Origin: Rhea pennata
Lineage: Eukaryota; Chordata; Aves; Rheiformes; Rheidae
NCBI RefSeq assembly: GCF_028389875.1
Contig: NC_084671.1
Location: 27,249,083 to 27,313,082 of the forward strand
Reading direction: 5' to 3'
DNA: 64,000 nt
Shown here: one piece after another, positions 61,531-64,000 of the stretch
Layout of the letters: each line of letters starts with the position of its first letter
How positions within the stretch are numbered: the first letter of the stretch is position 1
Notes under the pieces: model-generated
What the model saw: only the letters and a program-made list of their open reading frames with translations
The model's database searches: none
Told to the model about the DNA's origin: nothing
Program-made: the position numbers and the translations under genes

Positions 61531-64000
61531 GTATTGGCAATTATTTGCGTTTTAACTGTAGTAACTAGTTAGACACTTGAGGAGATGTGAAACCATAAAG
61601 CACTCCTGTGATTGTCCTTGAATTTTAGATATGCTTTCCATTTAAATGGTAGGGATGTGGTAAGTTTTACCTGCTGCTCTGTCTTGTGTTCATAGCTGCT
61701 TCATGGCTAAACTTGCTCTCTTACAGTAGCTCGATTGCAGGACACCTAACAGGGTTCTAGTTCAGATGCAGTTTGTGATCGAGTAGATAAGGACAAATGC
61801 TAAAGGAGTGTTTGCATAAACTGGGTTGAATTTAATCTGATTATGTTCAGATTTTTCAAATGTAACTTGAAGTCTGAAAGCATTTGAATCTATTGATTCA
61901 GATATATTGATGTTGTGAAGGGGCAACTTTAATATATTCATTTTTCATTATTAAAAGTACTCTTTTGTTGTACTTAACTCTGGTAATTTTTTTATTTATT
62001 TATTTATTTTTTTTTTTTTTTTTGAGAATGCAGGTTTTGTCACTGGACTCCGGGCTATCTTAAGCTGAGTAGAGATACCAGTGATGCTCTGGCCAACACA
62101 GAGAATAGTAGTTTATTTTGAAATCTGAGCATGTTACAGGGTGAATAACATCAGGGCTATATGTCTTCAGCTGTATGTTTGCTCTCAAGTAACTGTTTAT
62201 CTTTTGTGAAATCCTAAATAGTGTCAAACTTTACTACTAGAGATAACTCCTGCAGTGGGATTTGGATTTACTGGCTCCCTTGTTGCTGATTCTGGGTCTG
62301 CTGTTTGGTGCTGTAGGTCATGCAGAGCTGCTGCGTCTCCAGTGCTTCCTTTTGGCAAACATCCAGTGTGATCAGGAACACTTTAGCGAGCTCATGGCCT
62401 GTTTTGTGATAGTGTGTGTGTGTGGGAGGGGGTGTCTCATTTAAAAAGTAGCTTGGCACTTCTGCAGTAGTTTGTGTATTTTGTACTTTATTCACAGCTG
62501 TGCTGTCTTGGAGAAGGCAGAGCTTGGACCATGGAGGAGCTGACTGCTGTCATGGGAGACAACTGGTTCTCAGGGAGAGCCTGAGCGTGGTGGGGGGAGG
62601 AAGGAGTGAGAGGCGCAGTAGGCAGCGAGGAGCTTGCAGCTCACGCAAGGAGGCTAAGGCAATACCAACAGCCCTCAGAGGGCATGTGTCGTGGGGACCC
62701 AGACAGCGCCGCAGAGCTTCCCGCAATTCGGATGTGAAGGCACTAGGGAGAAAGCTGGAAGCAAGGCACAGTAGGAAGGGGTGGCTGCATGTAAACCCTT
62801 CCCATTTCTAGTCTGACTGAGTTGGTGTCTTTGTTTCCTCTATTTTAAGTGTCCTAGTTGTAGGAAAATCTGTGTTTTCCAAGTTAGAAAGTCTTCTGGG
62901 TGTCTTCAGGGGCTCGCTGTAAGGCAAAGGTCTTGCGTATGGCTCATGAGGAGTTGGGTCTCGGCATGCAAGTCATGTTGACTGATTACAGTTTCATTTT
63001 CTGAGTAGCGACCAACCATGCAAGAACACCTTTGGACACAAAAAAGAGGTCACTTAAGACGGCAATGTTGGAAGCTTTGAGAGGACAACAGCGAGACCTT
63101 TTAATTTCCTGTGTTATCAAGGAAACTCGGCCTGCCTGTCTTCCTATTAAAAATGGTGCATTTCTAGCACAAGTTAAGCTTGATGCTGCCAATCCCAGGA
63201 TAATTCTTTCTTCTGTATTGTGCGAGGGGTTAGACTAAATGGTTGGATAGTTCGTTTAGTTTTATAGCTTATTTTTCTTGCTCTCTGTCTGCAAAGAAAA
63301 TCTTTATGATCTGCTTTCACTTCTGCAGTTTGAAGTAAATGGCAGGGGGTTCGTTCTTTGTGTCTCCTGTTCTCTAATCTTCTAATGCGTGTGTGAGCTT
63401 GTGACATTTTCTGTAATGTATATTGCCTTTGATGGTAGTGTGTTACTTAATATATTTTGGGTATTGCTATTCCTAAGGATAGGTCATACATTCAACGTGT
63501 CACATAGGCATTTTTTTTTTTTTAGCTTAACCATATCTGTTTTCTGTTTTGAAAAGCAGAATGCTAATGGAATTGATATTGACTTTTAAAGTGGGAAATG
63601 CTTGCTATATGTTTGTGTGTATGACTTTCAGACTACTTTATCTTTTGCTTTTGTAATTAGTGTCAAGAATATACTTTTTCAGTTTGACTTCTGCTAGCCA
63701 CCTTCAAAACAGTTTTTGAAAGCACATACAATTACTAATTTCTGAGAAGTTGTATTGGTAAAATATTTTCACTGTATTTTATTTTTATTAAAGGAAGGGT
63801 ATCTACTAGACGTTCTGCATTGTGTGCATATATCTATGCAAAGAACTGAAAAGGAGAAAATAGTATCGTTCTGTAATCTTCTGGGCATTAAGTTTAGAGG
63901 AATATTTTTCTGAAATTTTCCTTTTGTTTTCTGTGTAGAAGCTAGCTGAAAAATCGTTTGCCTTTGTCTCTTTATTTGTAAAATTAACTAAAAATTTTCT

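Larger units (their letters stand above)
50471..64000 (+). other. Inferred MAP3K13 5' intron, right part
   Basis: This is intronic-looking sequence to the window end. It contains an A39 tract (50783-50821), two exon-like segments (55162-55256 and 61385-61530), a CpG islet at 59.41-59.57 kb, an AT simple repeat near 59155-59190 and T-rich tracts (57.8, 62.0 kb). I looked for the N-terminal coding exon of MAP3K13 and did not find it, so it should lie further right. Confidence 0.5.

Noticed and set aside
63222-63255. Possible CR1 3' end (GAGGGGTTAGACTAAATGG)
   Set aside because: The similarity is confined to one short phrase without supporting flanks.
37183-64000. Coding exons of MAP3K13
   Set aside because: I looked for the N-terminal coding exon and the kinase and leucine-zipper segments; none appears in any frame, so the coding part must lie beyond the right edge.

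Overview
This is a vertebrate, almost certainly avian, nuclear window. The evidence is GT-AG spliced genes, CpG-island promoters, CR1-superfamily LINE relics, and a tRNA-Ile-derived SINE with a CR1-like 3' tail. That SINE type is familiar from perching birds, so a passerine is my best guess rather than a demonstrated fact. There are no bacterial, viral or CRISPR features. Most open frames are chance frames in GC-rich DNA or introns.

Layout. (1) 1-1872: first coding exon (1701-1872, minus strand) and the start of intron 1 of C3orf70, inside a CpG island of about 3 kb that continues to about 4.3 kb. The rest of that gene lies off the left edge. (2) 1873-5409: GC-rich intergenic DNA. (3) 5409-31110: EHHADH on the minus strand, the peroxisomal L-bifunctional enzyme. 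I reconstructed all seven coding exons: 30986-30910, 22785-22682, 21881-21706, 20220-20109, 19784-19680, 14022-13681 and 6867-5597. They total 2187 nt, are in frame throughout, and encode 728 residues with both catalytic modules and a C-terminal -NKL peroxisomal signal. (4) 31111-36700: intergenic, with one unexplained 130-codon frame that has a signal-peptide-like start. (5) 36700-37520: a second strong CpG island with a 34-bp minisatellite. I infer it to be the MAP3K13 promoter and untranslated first exon (plus strand), from the gene order C3orf70-EHHADH-MAP3K13 known in other amniotes. (6) 37183-64000: no recognisable coding sequence. It reads as a long 5' intron of the plus-strand gene, with three exon-like segments bounded by good splice sites, the SINE at 50.3 kb and a small CpG islet at 59.4 kb.

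Functionally the window holds one complete metabolic gene (peroxisomal fatty acid beta-oxidation) flanked by the 5' ends of two others. C3orf70 and EHHADH are transcribed leftward. The inferred MAP3K13 unit is transcribed rightward, head-to-head with EHHADH across about 6 kb. The most interesting lead is a CpG island inside EHHADH intron 1. Its antisense-strand open frame reaches a consensus splice donor in exactly the phase needed to join EHHADH exon 2, suggesting an alternative first exon.
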